A DNA stretch of 64,000 bases from Calditrichia bacterium (GTDB lineage: Bacteria; Calditrichota; Calditrichia; Calditrichales; Calditrichaceae), in contig JALSTK010000006.1 of assembly GCA_026983775.1 (NCBI GenBank), positions 1 through 64,000 of the forward strand. The letters are read 5' to 3'. Below are positions 34,904-44,724 of this stretch, in pieces. The notes beneath the pieces are model-generated. The model saw only the letters and a program-made list of their open reading frames with translations. It was not told where the DNA came from and ran no database searches. Made by a program: the position numbers and the translations under genes. The number at the start of each line of letters is the position of its first letter. Position 1 is the first letter of the stretch.

Positions 34904-36103
34904 TTGGGCTGTTACTTGTATATTTTTCTTATTCTCATTCTATTCATCCTTTTCATTATAGGTCTGCCCTTTGCAGCCCGGCGTCTTTTTCATATAGCCA
35001 ATCGTAGAATTTGGCAGCTTCCCGCGCTGGATAGGTGGATGACCTTTCTACCGATAGTGACGCTTTCCTCCGTGGCACTGTTTCTTCTTGCCGTGAGCCT
35101 GCATTTTTTTTATGCGCTGTCCATATTGGGACTTATTTTTGTCTTTTGCGAAATCTCTGCCCTGGTTTTGCTTCTGACCCTGCCGGTTTCATTGCTGATT
35201 TCCAAACAGTTCCCGAACAGGCCTCAGCAGAACACGACCTTCTCTTCTTCCCGCAGATTTTTTCTAAAATCATCCACCTCAATTCTTCCCGCTTTGGCCG
35301 TTGGAGGTACGATCCGCGGAATAGGTGGGGCCTATGAAAGGGTTCGAATACCCAAAATAAGATTTCTTTTTAAACAATTACCTCCGGCTTTAAATGGATT
35401 TAAAATTCTTCATCTCAGTGATCTTCATTTGGGATATTATCGAGGTATGGATGATTTGGAGAATCTCTTATCCCGGGTAGCCGATCAAGGCATCGATTTG
35501 GTCCTTATTACGGGAGATGTGGCCGACGACCTGGACTTGCTCTCTCCTGCTTTAAGGTTAATCGATCAGGTACCGAGCCGCTTTCCCAAGATCATGTCCC
35601 TGGGCAATCATGAATATTACCGGGGGATAAACATCGTACTTCATATCCTGTCCAGAAGCCCGATTCGTTTACTGGTTAACACCGGAATTTCGTTGCCGGT
35701 TAACGGCCGCATTGTTTATGTAGGCGGTGCCGATGATCCGGTAACGTTAAGGAATGATATCTCCGGATTCTTGCAGGAGACCGCATTTAAAGCGATGAAA
35801 ATGGCACCGAGGGATTCCTTTAAGATTTTGATGAGTCATCGGCCGCGGGCTTTAAATGTTGCCCCGCCATATAAAGTTGATCTGATTTTGTCGGGACATA
35901 CTCATGGCGGGCAGATCGGCATCAATGGCCGGAGTGTGTTAGAAGGGCTGGACAGGAATCGCTATTGGTGGGGCAAATACCGTAGGCAAGGCACTCAAAT
36001 GTATACCTCTTCCGGGATCGGCCACTGGTTCCCGTTTCGGCTGGGATGCCCGCCCGAAGCTCCGGTTATCGAACTTAGGAGTGATCAGCGGATAATGGTT
36101 TAA
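34904..36103 (+). CDS. Membrane-anchored metallophosphoesterase (YkuE/YaeI-like)
   Basis: About 399 residues. The N-terminal ~110 residues have three hydrophobic segments, and a twin-Arg-free TM anchor precedes the catalytic domain. Metal-binding motifs from about residue 165 onward are complete: LHLSDLHLG, ITGDVADD, LGNHEYY, MSHRPR and LSGHTHGGQIG. The family includes YkuE and YaeI, which act at the membrane on phospholipid-like or lipid A-precursor substrates; the exact substrate is open. The start is uncertain: TTG at 34904 is the longest option after an in-frame stop, a TTG at 34916 is equally possible, and neither has a clear ribosome site. The stop overlaps that of the convergent gene by 3 bases. 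Confidence 0.83.
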   Translation: MGCYLYIFLILILFILFIIGLPFAARRLFHIANRRIWQLPALDRWMTFLPIVTLSSVALFLLAVSLHFFYALSILGLIFVFCEISALVLLLTLPVSLLISKQFPNRPQQNTTFSSSRRFFLKSSTSILPALAVGGTIRGIGGAYERVRIPKIRFLFKQLPPALNGFKILHLSDLHLGYYRGMDDLENLLSRVADQGIDLVLITGDVADDLDLLSPALRLIDQVPSRFPKIMSLGNHEYYRGINIVLHILSRSPIRLLVNTGISLPVNGRIVYVGGADDPVTLRNDISGFLQETAFKAMKMAPRDSFKILMSHRPRALNVAPPYKVDLILSGHTHGGQIGINGRSVLEGLDRNRYWWGKYRRQGTQMYTSSGIGHWFPFRLGCPPEAPVIELRSDQRIMV

Positions 36104-37962
36104 TTGAGCGGTAATATTTGTCCGTAAACCACTTTTAGGATTCTTGCGAAGTTATTATACCGTTTTTTGCCGATATGAAACGTACAATAAATACCACTGT
36201 AAATAGGGGCCTCTTCTATATAATCTGCGATATTGTGCCGGTTTACGGAATGCTCGTTTCCGGATACGGCCGATAGAATAAAATTGAATGCGTCGTAGCC
36301 GATTAAAGACAATTTATCGGGCGTTCGTTTATAGGTCATCCGAAAATCATTGCGGAATTTCCTGAAATCCCAACTCTGATCATTTAAATATCCGTCGGAG
36401 ACAAATATTAAACCGTTAATATAATTTTTATTTTTTTTAAGAGCCTGCTCATCGTACCAATCACTATTGCCGAGGAGTTGAGCCTGAATATTCCAATAAG
36501 CAAACTGAGCGGCCATCATTCCGATATCTTCTTTGTAAATCGGCAAGAAAAAGCCGTCGAAGGATTTTACAGGTATATCAGCAGAGTCGATTTTGCTATG
36601 AAATGTTTTCAGTTTTTCCTCTGCTTTATTTAAATAGATATGGTAGAGCGAATCCACAGCATGGTCTGTTAAGGTGGAATCGGTTTGTAGAACGGAATCC
36701 TGAAAAGCCAGTTTGAGTCCTACACGCTTTATAGCTTTAAAATGGCGGGTAATATCCTGATCCTGAGGATAATACCATTGTTCGGCAACAACTTCGTTAC
36801 CGAAATCTTTCTGGAATTTAATAAAGTCATTAGTAAAGTGGATAAAATAACTGTCAATCGGAGAAAGAGAGGCGTAGCGGTGTAAGTGCAGGGAGTCCTG
36901 AGCAAACCGGGCCAGCTTTTGGGCCTGAACATCGATCGGTGCAGATAGTTGAATCAAGTTTGTGGAAAGGTTGCGAAGATTGTCATTCGTTGCCGTGGGT
37001 GTGATGAGAAGTAGATCTTCATAATCGGCAATTACGGCACAAGCTGCGGTAATATCATTCTCAACGGGACCCCAGACGGCGGAGATGGATGGATCGCGGG
37101 CAATTTCTTTCATCTTTTCCAGGGCGGTAGTCAAGTCGGTACCGTAATCCACAGGAACGATTTCCACCAGAGGATCATTGGACTGCAGATAGTTATTTAA
37201 AGCGAGTTTGGCTCCGTCCAGAAGGGCCCGGCCGAAATCCTGATTATCTCCGCTCAGGGGGAGCAAGGCGGCGATTCTTAGAACCCGTCCGTTCTTATTT
37301 TCAAGAACGTCATAAAGTTGTTGTGCCTGATCATAGATATCCGCAGCCGCCCTGGGCAGGTGTAATAATTTTTGCAATGAAACCATGGCCAACCTGGTTT
37401 TACCAAGACGATAGTAACGTTTGGCCAGGTGGTAGAAGATAACTTCTCTGGTAAAATCATCTTCCTGCTTTTTTGCCAGATCCTCCACTTCATCTGTAGT
37501 AAGACGATAGCTCATAGTCTCTTGTGCCAAATGTTCGGCCTTGCGGATTAAGCGTTTATCCCCGCTTTTTTCCATTACATAGAGCCAGTTAGTAATGGCG
37601 GAACGGATGCGGTTAAGTCGGAAATAGTTTTCCCCGATGAGGAAATAGATATCATCGGTATATTGGCTGGCGGGAAATTTCTTTAAAAATTTTTGGCTGT
37701 AAGTTAATGACTTTTTATACTTTTTTTCTTTGTAGAAGGTTTTGGCCAGCATAAGCCAATTGGCCGTAGTCAACTTGCTGTCCGGTAGTTTTTCAATAAT
37801 TGTGCTGAATATTTTTTCGGCAGCGGACCAATTCTCGCTGCGGTATTCTTTTACCCCTTTTTGAAAAATAGCCCATTCCCGCCGGGAAGCTTTCTGGGCG
37901 AAACTATGATTCGTTAAGAGAAGGAATAAGATAAAGACCAATATCCATCGATGATTATGCAT
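36100..37962 (-). CDS. TPR plus periplasmic-binding-protein (LpoA-like) exported protein
   Basis: The 620-residue product has a signal peptide cleaved near SFAQ (about residue 22). Several TPR-like repeats follow (about 30-215, such as NWSAAEKIFSTII and KKYKKSLTYSQKFLKKFP). From about residue 226 (RIAALLPLSGDN) to the end it resembles a type 1 periplasmic binding protein. The same two-part layout is seen in LpoA, which activates a penicillin-binding protein in E. coli, and in FCB homologues annotated as ABC substrate-binding or PBP activator proteins. No lipobox Cys is present, so it would be soluble in the periplasm. It sits 38 nt downstream of glmS, which fits a cell-wall role. Confidence 0.75.
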   Translation of the reverse strand: MHNHRWILVFILFLLLTNHSFAQKASRREWAIFQKGVKEYRSENWSAAEKIFSTIIEKLPDSKLTTANWLMLAKTFYKEKKYKKSLTYSQKFLKKFPASQYTDDIYFLIGENYFRLNRIRSAITNWLYVMEKSGDKRLIRKAEHLAQETMSYRLTTDEVEDLAKKQEDDFTREVIFYHLAKRYYRLGKTRLAMVSLQKLLHLPRAAADIYDQAQQLYDVLENKNGRVLRIAALLPLSGDNQDFGRALLDGAKLALNNYLQSNDPLVEIVPVDYGTDLTTALEKMKEIARDPSISAVWGPVENDITAACAVIADYEDLLLITPTATNDNLRNLSTNLIQLSAPIDVQAQKLARFAQDSLHLHRYASLSPIDSYFIHFTNDFIKFQKDFGNEVVAEQWYYPQDQDITRHFKAIKRVGLKLAFQDSVLQTDSTLTDHAVDSLYHIYLNKAEEKLKTFHSKIDSADIPVKSFDGFFLPIYKEDIGMMAAQFAYWNIQAQLLGNSDWYDEQALKKNKNYINGLIFVSDGYLNDQSWDFRKFRNDFRMTYKRTPDKLSLIGYDAFNFILSAVSGNEHSVNRHNIADYIEEAPIYSGIYCTFHIGKKRYNNFARILKVVYGQILPLN

Positions 37963-38000
37963 GTTTTGAGAACCTTTTCGTTTCTGCGCGCAAATCTAAT

Positions 38001-39827
38001 TTATTCAACTGTTACACTCTTCGCAAGATTCCTTGGCTGATCCACATCGCAACCACGCATTACGGCGATATGATAGGCCAGGAGTTGTAAAGGAATGACG
38101 GAAAGCAGGGGGGTTAAAGCCTGGGCGGTACGGGGAATGTAGATTACATGATCGGCGTGTTTTTCAATTTTCGTATCACCTTCGTTGGCAATACAGATAA
38201 TTCTTCCCTTACGGGCTTTTACTTCTTCGATATTACTGATTACTTTATCATAAATGGAATCTTTTGTGGCGATAAAAACCACCGGCATATTTTCATCGAT
38301 GAGAGCAATCGGTCCGTGTTTCATCTCTGCTGCCGGATAGCCTTCGGCGTGGATGTAGGAAATTTCTTTTAGTTTGAGGGCCCCTTCAAGGGCTACCGGG
38401 AAATTGTATCCACGGCCCAGGTAGAGGAAATTGCGCTCGTCTTTATATTGGGCGGCAATACTGTGGATGAAATCGTTCTGATCCAATATTTTTTGCACAT
38501 TCCCGGGGATCATCAGCATTTCATCAATCAGCTCTTTTCCCTGGACAACGGACATGTGTTTTCTACGGGCAATCATCAGGGTAATGAGGAAGAGGGCGGT
38601 GACTTGTGATGTAAATGCTTTTGTACTGGCCACACCGATCTCCGGGCCGGCGTGGATATAAACGCCGGCATCTGTCTCGCGGGCAATTGTGGAACCGACG
38701 GCGTTTACGATTCCCAGGACCATGGCCCCTTTATGCTTGCCTTCGCGCAGAGCGGCTAAAGTGTCTGCGGTTTCACCGGATTGGGAGATGGCAAGGACTA
38801 CTTCGTGATCGTGAATGATGGGATTACGATAGCGGAATTCGGAAGCATATTCCACTTCGACCGGAATACGGCAATATTCTTCCATCAGATATTCCCCGAT
38901 TAAAGCGGCATGCCAGGAAGTTCCGGAAGCAGTGATATAAATTTTATTGGCATTGGTCAATTTGTCTTCAACGGCGGTCAGTCCGCCAAGTTTAACCAGC
39001 CCTTCTTCCCGTAACAGTCGTCCACGCATGGTGTCCATAATGGTTTGCGGTTGTTCGAAGATTTCTTTCAGCATATAATGCTCGAAACCGCCCTTTTCGA
39101 TATCATTCAGACGCATGGTCACTTTAACCAATTGTTTCTCAATCGGTTTGTTGAAAATAGTTTTAGTGATCACACCCTGGGGAGATAAAATGGCCATCTC
39201 ATCATCATCGAGATAGAATACATTTCTGGTATGAGGAATTAACGGCGTTACATCCGATGCTACAAAAAGAGCATCTTCACCGACTCCGATAACGATGGGA
39301 CTTCCCTTGCGGGCTACGTAAATTTTTTCCGGATCATAGTTACTGATAACCGCTACGCCGAAGGTGCCTTCCACCTGTAAGAGGGCTTCGCGAAAGGACT
39401 TCTCGAAATCTCCGTCATAATTCTCGGCCATTAAATGGGCAATGACTTCGGTATCGGTCTCGGAGCTGAATTTATGTCCCTTTTCTATTAAAAATTTTTT
39501 CAGACTGGCATAATTTTCAATTATACCGTTGTGAATAAGGGCAATATTACCGGATTCGTCGGTATGAGGGTGGGCATTATTCTGAGTAGGCTTACCATGG
39601 GTTGCCCAGCGGGTATGGGCGATGCCCATATGCCCGAGCAGTGTATGACCGGCCAGGTGGTTTTCCAGATTACGTATTTTCCCTACTTCACGGACCACTT
39701 CAATATGATGATTGTTTAAAACGGCAATACCGGCCGAATCGTATCCGCGATATTCCAGTCGTTTCAGGCCGTTTATCAAGATCGGCGTTGCCTGCTCTTT
39801 ACCGATGTAACCGACGATTCCACACAT
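38001..39827 (-). CDS. glmS: Glutamine-fructose-6-phosphate aminotransferase (isomerizing)
   Basis: The 608-residue enzyme makes glucosamine-6-phosphate from fructose-6-phosphate and glutamine, the first step toward UDP-GlcNAc. The N-terminal glutaminase begins MCGIVGYIG, with the catalytic Cys exposed after Met removal, and has HTRWATHG and HNGIIENY. Two SIS domains follow, with TASGTSWHA, ISQSGETADT and STKAFTSQ. It ends AKSVTVE, the conserved C-terminal tail that closes the active site. The 15-nt gap to guaA leaves no room for a glmS ribozyme. Confidence 0.97.
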   Translation of the reverse strand: MCGIVGYIGKEQATPILINGLKRLEYRGYDSAGIAVLNNHHIEVVREVGKIRNLENHLAGHTLLGHMGIAHTRWATHGKPTQNNAHPHTDESGNIALIHNGIIENYASLKKFLIEKGHKFSSETDTEVIAHLMAENYDGDFEKSFREALLQVEGTFGVAVISNYDPEKIYVARKGSPIVIGVGEDALFVASDVTPLIPHTRNVFYLDDDEMAILSPQGVITKTIFNKPIEKQLVKVTMRLNDIEKGGFEHYMLKEIFEQPQTIMDTMRGRLLREEGLVKLGGLTAVEDKLTNANKIYITASGTSWHAALIGEYLMEEYCRIPVEVEYASEFRYRNPIIHDHEVVLAISQSGETADTLAALREGKHKGAMVLGIVNAVGSTIARETDAGVYIHAGPEIGVASTKAFTSQVTALFLITLMIARRKHMSVVQGKELIDEMLMIPGNVQKILDQNDFIHSIAAQYKDERNFLYLGRGYNFPVALEGALKLKEISYIHAEGYPAAEMKHGPIALIDENMPVVFIATKDSIYDKVISNIEEVKARKGRIICIANEGDTKIEKHADHVIYIPRTAQALTPLLSVIPLQLLAYHIAVMRGCDVDQPRNLAKSVTVE

Positions 39828-39842
39828 AAAATATTCCCTTCT

Positions 39843-41408
39843 TTATTCCCATTCAATGGTTGCCGGTGGTTTGGAACTGACGTCGTAAACGACCCGGTTA
39901 ATGCCCGGCACTTCGTTAATAATCCGATTGGATATCCGGCTTATTAAATCATAAGGCATGGGATACCAATCGGCCGTCATCCCGTCCATGCTGGTTACGG
40001 CCCGCAAGGCAACCACATTTTCATAGGTTCGCTGGTCGCCCATAACTCCGACACTTTGTACAGGTAAAAGTACGGCAAAAGCCTGCCATATCTTGTTATA
40101 TTCGTCCGCATTGTGCAATTCGTTAATAAAAATAGCATCCGCTTTTTGTAAAAGAGCAACGCGTTGCGGGGTGATTTCACCTAAAATGCGAACGGCCAAA
40201 CCCGGTCCCGGAAAAGGATGCCGACCGATGAGGGTCTCAGGCATTTCCAATTGCCGTCCCACCTGACGTACTTCATCTTTAAACAATTCACGTAAGGGCT
40301 CGATCAGCTTAAAATCGAAATGTTCGGGTAACCCGCCCACATTATGGTGCGACTTGATAGTGGCCGACGGCCCTTTGAAAGAGACACTCTCAATAACATC
40401 CGGATAAAGGGTACCCTGGGCTAAGAAATCAAAATGGCCCAGGCGTTTCGCCTCTTCTTCAAAGATGCGGATAAATTCATTACCGATTATTTTCCGTTTT
40501 TGTTCCGGATCGGTAACGCCTTGCAATTTATTATAAAAGCGCCGACGGCTATTGACGGAGGTCAAATTAATGTCGAAATATTGGGAAAAAACGCGTTCCA
40601 CCTCCTCCGCTTCCCGCTGTCTGAGCAAGCCCGTATCTACAAACATACAATGCAGTTGATTCCCGATGGCCCGATGCAGAAGTACTGCGACTACACTCGA
40701 ATCCACGCCGCCGCTCAAGGCACAGAGAACCTTTCGGTCTCCAACTTCTAAGCGGATCCTTTTCACGCTTTCCTCAATAAACGATTGAGGCGACCAATCA
40801 CCTTGGCAACGACAAATTTCAAACAGGAAATTGGCAATGATCCGGGCTCCATATTCGGTATGAACCACTTCGGGATGAAACTGAAGTCCGTAAACGGTTC
40901 GCGTTGCATTCTCAATGGCCGCATACGGAGAATTATCGGTTCGGGCAATGGTATGAAATTCGGAGGGAAGGGCCGATACCTTATCCCCGTGACTCATCCA
41001 GACCTTACTTTCTTTCGGAACGTTTTTAAAAAGGGGGTTTTCCAGCGATAGATGAAGTTCGGCCGGACCATATTCTTTCTCTTTAGCGGGAGCCACCGTT
41101 CCGCCAAACAAATGGGTGATTAATTGCAATCCGTAACAAATACCCAGAACCGGTACGCCCAGGGTGAAGAGTTCCGCATCGATTTGGGGTGCTTCCTGCT
41201 CATATACGGAAGAAGGGCCGCCGGAGAGAATGATCCCTTTTAAGTTCTCAGTATTCAGAGAATGAAGGTTTACATTAAAGGGATGGATTTCACAATAAAC
41301 TTGTTGTTCCCGGATTCGGCGGGCAATAAGCTGAGTGTACTGGGAACCGAAGTCCAGGATGATAACGGTTTCGTGACCCGTAACGGCTATTCTGTCCGGA
41401 AGCGCCAT
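39843..41408 (-). CDS. guaA: GMP synthase (glutamine-hydrolysing)
   Basis: At 521 residues this is a standard two-domain GMP synthase converting XMP to GMP. The amidotransferase half has the nucleophile in GICYGLQL and the His-Glu pair in GLQFHPEV. The ATP-pyrophosphatase half has the P-loop ALSGGVDSS, and the dimerisation domain ends in KPPATIEWE. The start at 41408 overlaps surE by 22 nt and has GAGGA about 10 nt ahead. It is in the same direction as glmS, accD and the tsa genes, so probably part of a long housekeeping operon. Confidence 0.97.
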   Translation of the reverse strand: MALPDRIAVTGHETVIILDFGSQYTQLIARRIREQQVYCEIHPFNVNLHSLNTENLKGIILSGGPSSVYEQEAPQIDAELFTLGVPVLGICYGLQLITHLFGGTVAPAKEKEYGPAELHLSLENPLFKNVPKESKVWMSHGDKVSALPSEFHTIARTDNSPYAAIENATRTVYGLQFHPEVVHTEYGARIIANFLFEICRCQGDWSPQSFIEESVKRIRLEVGDRKVLCALSGGVDSSVVAVLLHRAIGNQLHCMFVDTGLLRQREAEEVERVFSQYFDINLTSVNSRRRFYNKLQGVTDPEQKRKIIGNEFIRIFEEEAKRLGHFDFLAQGTLYPDVIESVSFKGPSATIKSHHNVGGLPEHFDFKLIEPLRELFKDEVRQVGRQLEMPETLIGRHPFPGPGLAVRILGEITPQRVALLQKADAIFINELHNADEYNKIWQAFAVLLPVQSVGVMGDQRTYENVVALRAVTSMDGMTADWYPMPYDLISRISNRIINEVPGINRVVYDVSSKPPATIEWE

Positions 41409-42157
41409 GTTTTTAATTCCTCGCTAAAATGATGGTTGGTCAGATCGTAGTGAATGGGAGTCACAGAAACCTTATTGTGCATCACAACGATATCGTCTAC
41501 ATCATCATCCGTATCCAGGATCATCCGTTTCCCGGTGAGCCAATAATAGGTGCGATTGTTGGGATCCGTGCGTCGATCAAAGGATTCCTCATAGCGGCCT
41601 TTCCCCTGGCGGGTGATCTCGATGCCTTCAATCTCGGATTCGGGGACGGCGGGCACGTTTACATTGAGCAAGGTTCCGGAAGGTAAACCGTTCTCAATGA
41701 TTTTGCTTGCCATGGAACGGGCTATTTTTTTGGCATAGGAGAATTCCTGTTTGCTGAAGGAGGCCAGCGATACGGCCAGAGAAGGAATTCCCATAATCGT
41801 TCCTTCGGCTGCCGCAGAAACCGTACCCGAATAAATAATATTAATGGCCGTATTGGGGCCCTGATTTATACCGCTTACAACCAGGTCGGGTTTTTTCTTG
41901 AGCAGGCAATGAACACCCAATTTCACGCAATCGGCTGGTGTGCCGTTTACGGCATAACCGAAGAAACGACCCTGGCGATCGATTTCCTGGACACGGAGGG
42001 GGTCGGACAGAGTGATGGCATGGCCCACAGCACTTTTTTCGGCAACCGGAGCAACGACAATTACCTGCCCGAGATCATTTAATGCTTCCTTAAGATGCCA
42101 GATACCGGGTGCATAAATACCGTCGTCATTCGTAATTAAAATGGATAAGTCCGGCAT
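41387..42157 (-). CDS. surE: 5'/3'-nucleotidase SurE
   Basis: The 256-residue protein starts with [15 protein letters not shown], the SurE metal site (Asp-Asp), and continues with [34 protein letters not shown] and [11 protein letters not shown], all conserved. SurE dephosphorylates nucleoside monophosphates and is important in stationary phase. Length is typical. Its 3' end overlaps the start of guaA by 22 nt, suggesting coupled translation. The ribosome site is weak. Confidence 0.95.
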   Translation of the reverse strand: MPDLSILITNDDGIYAPGIWHLKEALNDLGQVIVVAPVAEKSAVGHAITLSDPLRVQEIDRQGRFFGYAVNGTPADCVKLGVHCLLKKKPDLVVSGINQGPNTAINIIYSGTVSAAAEGTIMGIPSLAVSLASFSKQEFSYAKKIARSMASKIIENGLPSGTLLNVNVPAVPESEIEGIEITRQGKGRYEESFDRRTDPNNRTYYWLTGKRMILDTDDDVDDIVVMHNKVSVTPIHYDLTNHHFSEELKTWRFRTE

Positions 42158-42200
42158 GAATGATTCGCTTTTAATTGGTGCGTCCTGAGTTTAATTTTGA

Positions 42201-43055
42201 TTAAGCCACATTGTTCTGGTGAGCGAAGAAATCCAGCAGGCTGGCAATTCGCTGTTTTAATTCATGGCGATGAACGATGATGTCGATAAAACCGTGATCC
42301 TGAACGAATTCGGACCTCTGGAATCCGGGCGGCAGGTCCTGACCGATTGTTTGTTTAATGACCCGCGGGCCGGCAAAGCCAATCAGAGCACCCGGCTCGG
42401 CAATATGAACATCGCCCAGCATAGCGTAACTGGCGGTAGTACCGCCGGTAGTCGGATTGGTCAAAATTGAAATATATGGGATCTTATGTTCGGCCAGACG
42501 GGCCAGCTTGGCGCTGGTTTTGGCCATCTGCATCAAACTCAATATACCCTCATGCATACGGGCTCCGCCGGAAGAAGAAAGGATCAGCATCGGCTGTTTG
42601 TTCTCCAGGGCAAGATCAATTGCTCTTGAAATTTTTTCACCGACAACAGAACCCATGCTGCCACCCAGAAATTTAAAATCCATTAAAGCCATGACTACTT
42701 TGTGCTTCTCGATCTGGCCCGTACCGGTAACGACCGCTTCGTTCATTCCGGTTTTTTTAACGGTAGCCTTGTACTTATCGCTGTATTTTCGGGAATCTTT
42801 AAAATTAAGCGGATCGGCTGCCTTCATGCTCTGATTAAATTCAGTAAACGTACCCTTATCAAACAAAATAGAGATATAGATATCACTACCTATGCGGAAA
42901 TGGAAATCACATTTAGGACAGACATAGAGCTTTTTTTCCAGTTCCTTTTTGTAGATAATTTCTCCGCAATTATCACATTTTATCCATAATCCATCGGGTA
43001 ATTCTTTTTTCTCAACCGGTTTAAGAGCCTCTTTTTTTCTTTTAAACCAATCCAT
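42201..43055 (-). CDS. accD: Acetyl-CoA carboxylase carboxyltransferase beta subunit
   Basis: The 284-residue product has an N-terminal zinc ribbon with C-x2-C-x15-C-x2-C spacing (CDNCG...VCPKC). The carboxyltransferase core follows (GGSMGSVVGEK, SSSGGARMHEG, TNPTTGGTTASYAMLGD, IGFAGPRVI). Together with AccA it transfers carboxyl from biotin to acetyl-CoA, the first committed step of fatty-acid synthesis. The alpha subunit is not in the window. An AAGGGGC site lies ahead of the ATG. Confidence 0.96.
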   Translation of the reverse strand: MDWFKRKKEALKPVEKKELPDGLWIKCDNCGEIIYKKELEKKLYVCPKCDFHFRIGSDIYISILFDKGTFTEFNQSMKAADPLNFKDSRKYSDKYKATVKKTGMNEAVVTGTGQIEKHKVVMALMDFKFLGGSMGSVVGEKISRAIDLALENKQPMLILSSSGGARMHEGILSLMQMAKTSAKLARLAEHKIPYISILTNPTTGGTTASYAMLGDVHIAEPGALIGFAGPRVIKQTIGQDLPPGFQRSEFVQDHGFIDIIVHRHELKQRIASLLDFFAHQNNVA

Positions 43056-43072
43056 AAATGCCCCTTATCGAA

Positions 43073-43519
43073 TTAAATGTTCTTTCTTATTTTATTGACC
43101 ATTACCAAGGCATCTTCTCCGTCTTCATAATAGGCGCTACGAACATAGAGCGCTTCAAATCCGTTCTTTTTATATAAAGCGATGGCCGGTTTATTCGAAA
43201 TCCGAACTTCGAGAAAAGCCTCCTGGTAAGCACTGAATTTTTTTAAAATATGATCCAATAAAAGTTGTCCGTACCCTTTCCTTCTTTGCTCCGCTACAAT
43301 GGCAAAGTTACTGATATGTAATTCACCGCTAAAATGCCAGACTACGGCATAGCCGATGATTTTTTCTCCTTCCTGCATGATACAGGGATAGGAAATATTT
43401 TTATTTTCAATTTCCGCTAAAAAATGGTTTTCCGTCCAGGCATCTTTAAAAATTGTTTTTTCCAGATGGACTATTTGCGGAACATCATCCTTTTTCATCC
43501 TTCTGAACCGGATATTCAT
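43073..43519 (-). CDS. rimI: Ribosomal-protein-alanine N-acetyltransferase RimI-like
   Basis: This is a 148-residue GNAT acetyltransferase. The acetyl-CoA loop reads EQRRKGYGQLLL, and EVRISNKPAIALYKKNGFEAL is the RimI-type C-terminal pattern. RimI acetylates the N-terminal alanine of ribosomal protein S18. The gene overlaps tsaB by 4 nt (ATGA), and the tsaE-tsaB-rimI order is widely conserved, which supports the assignment over a generic GNAT. Confidence 0.92.
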   Translation of the reverse strand: MNIRFRRMKKDDVPQIVHLEKTIFKDAWTENHFLAEIENKNISYPCIMQEGEKIIGYAVVWHFSGELHISNFAIVAEQRRKGYGQLLLDHILKKFSAYQEAFLEVRISNKPAIALYKKNGFEALYVRSAYYEDGEDALVMVNKIRKNI

Positions 43520-44202
43520 AGCACTCCGGCAAAGGGTCTGATATAAAGAGGTTCGATGTTCTCCGGATCGTCTGCTCCGGCAGTTTTGAATTTTTCGTCG
43601 CCCAGTATCGCCAGATAATGTGCCGGATAATCGGCCTTGGCATGGAGTAAAACATTTTTTTGCTCAAGCAGCTCCACGGTTTCTTTATCTAAATGAAGAC
43701 TATGATGCACAATCAGCTGTCCATGGGCTTCGATCTCGGATGCCAATTGTTCTTTGGCAACAACCTGATGTCTTTCCAATTCACTAAGCAGACCACCTGT
43801 AAAACGATGACGTGCCAGGTAAACTTCTCCCCGCCGGGCCTCGATAGCAGTGTAAACAGGTTCCTCTTTTAATGATCTCTGTAAAGATAATATTTGATGG
43901 TTGGAAATGCCAACCAAAGGTATGTTTTGTCCCAGACAAAAACCCTGGGCAAAACTCAAACCGATACGTAAACCGGTAAATGATCCCGGGCCGAGAGCAA
44001 TGACAACTAAGCGGATATTTTCCTTATTGAATTTTTGCAGTTTGTCCACATTTCTTAAGAAAGCCAGACCCTGTTCGATGATTTGTCCCAATATAGTGGC
44101 ATGCTGCAAGGGTAATTCCAGATTGTATTCGAGCAAAGTCCGCTCTTCATAACGAAAGGCAATGCTGCACAAAATATCCGAGGTTTCAATGGCTAAGATC
44201 AT
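43516..44202 (-). CDS. tsaB: tRNA threonylcarbamoyladenosine biosynthesis protein TsaB
   Basis: The 228-residue protein has an ASKHA-type fold: AIETSDILCSIAF at the start and VIALGPGSFTGLRIGLSFAQG, the TsaB signature. TsaB scaffolds TsaD in forming t6A at position 37 of ANN-decoding tRNAs. It overlaps tsaE by 4 nt upstream and rimI by 4 nt downstream. tsaD is not in the window. Confidence 0.95.
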   Translation of the reverse strand: MILAIETSDILCSIAFRYEERTLLEYNLELPLQHATILGQIIEQGLAFLRNVDKLQKFNKENIRLVVIALGPGSFTGLRIGLSFAQGFCLGQNIPLVGISNHQILSLQRSLKEEPVYTAIEARRGEVYLARHRFTGGLLSELERHQVVAKEQLASEIEAHGQLIVHHSLHLDKETVELLEQKNVLLHAKADYPAHYLAILGDEKFKTAGADDPENIEPLYIRPFAGVL

Positions 44203-44636
44203 GGGCTTTTCTGTTTAGACCGTTTAAAAAAGCTGAAAATCCGTTTATCATTTTGCATGTCAATTTTAATTTCAAAAAAATCATCCAAACGATTTTCAAT
44301 CAGTTCCGGCCATTCGATAAAGGTTACGGCTCCCGTATAAAGGACTTCTTCCCAGCCCAGATTATCCAGCTCAAGAGGGTCCTCAATACGGTAAAGATCG
44401 ATATGGTTAACCGGCTGCGTGCCGCTGTATTGATTGATAATTGTGAAAGTCGGGCTCACCGCTGGTTGATCCGTGTGCCATAATCTACAGATGGCTTTCA
44501 CTAAAAATGTTTTTCCACTACCCAATTCCCCTTTGAGCAATACAACATCGTTGGGCTTTAAATAGGTGATCAGAGCTTTAGCAATCTGCTCTGTGTCTTC
44601 CGGATTCCGGGCTTCATACCGATCGATTAGCTTCAT
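44199..44636 (-). CDS. tsaE: tRNA threonylcarbamoyladenosine biosynthesis ATPase TsaE
   Basis: The 145-residue ATPase has a Walker A motif in KGELGSGKTFL, the SPTFTI segment, and HIDLYRIED characteristic of TsaE. It drives the TsaBD complex in t6A synthesis. It is the first gene of the housekeeping run and lies 88 nt downstream of the hybrid kinase gene on the same strand. Its ATG overlap with tsaB is the usual ATGA coupling. Confidence 0.95.
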   Translation of the reverse strand: MKLIDRYEARNPEDTEQIAKALITYLKPNDVVLLKGELGSGKTFLVKAICRLWHTDQPAVSPTFTIINQYSGTQPVNHIDLYRIEDPLELDNLGWEEVLYTGAVTFIEWPELIENRLDDFFEIKIDMQNDKRIFSFFKRSKQKSP

Positions 44637-44724
44637 GGATAGTTTGAGTAATTGTTAAAGCTTTTGAAGTTAAATGAAAAAGGATACGAAGGCAAGTAAA
44701 GGGATTTAAATATTTAGAAGAGGT

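Noticed and set aside
39828-39842. glmS ribozyme
   Set aside because: Only 15 nt separate guaA and glmS, far too short for the ribozyme.
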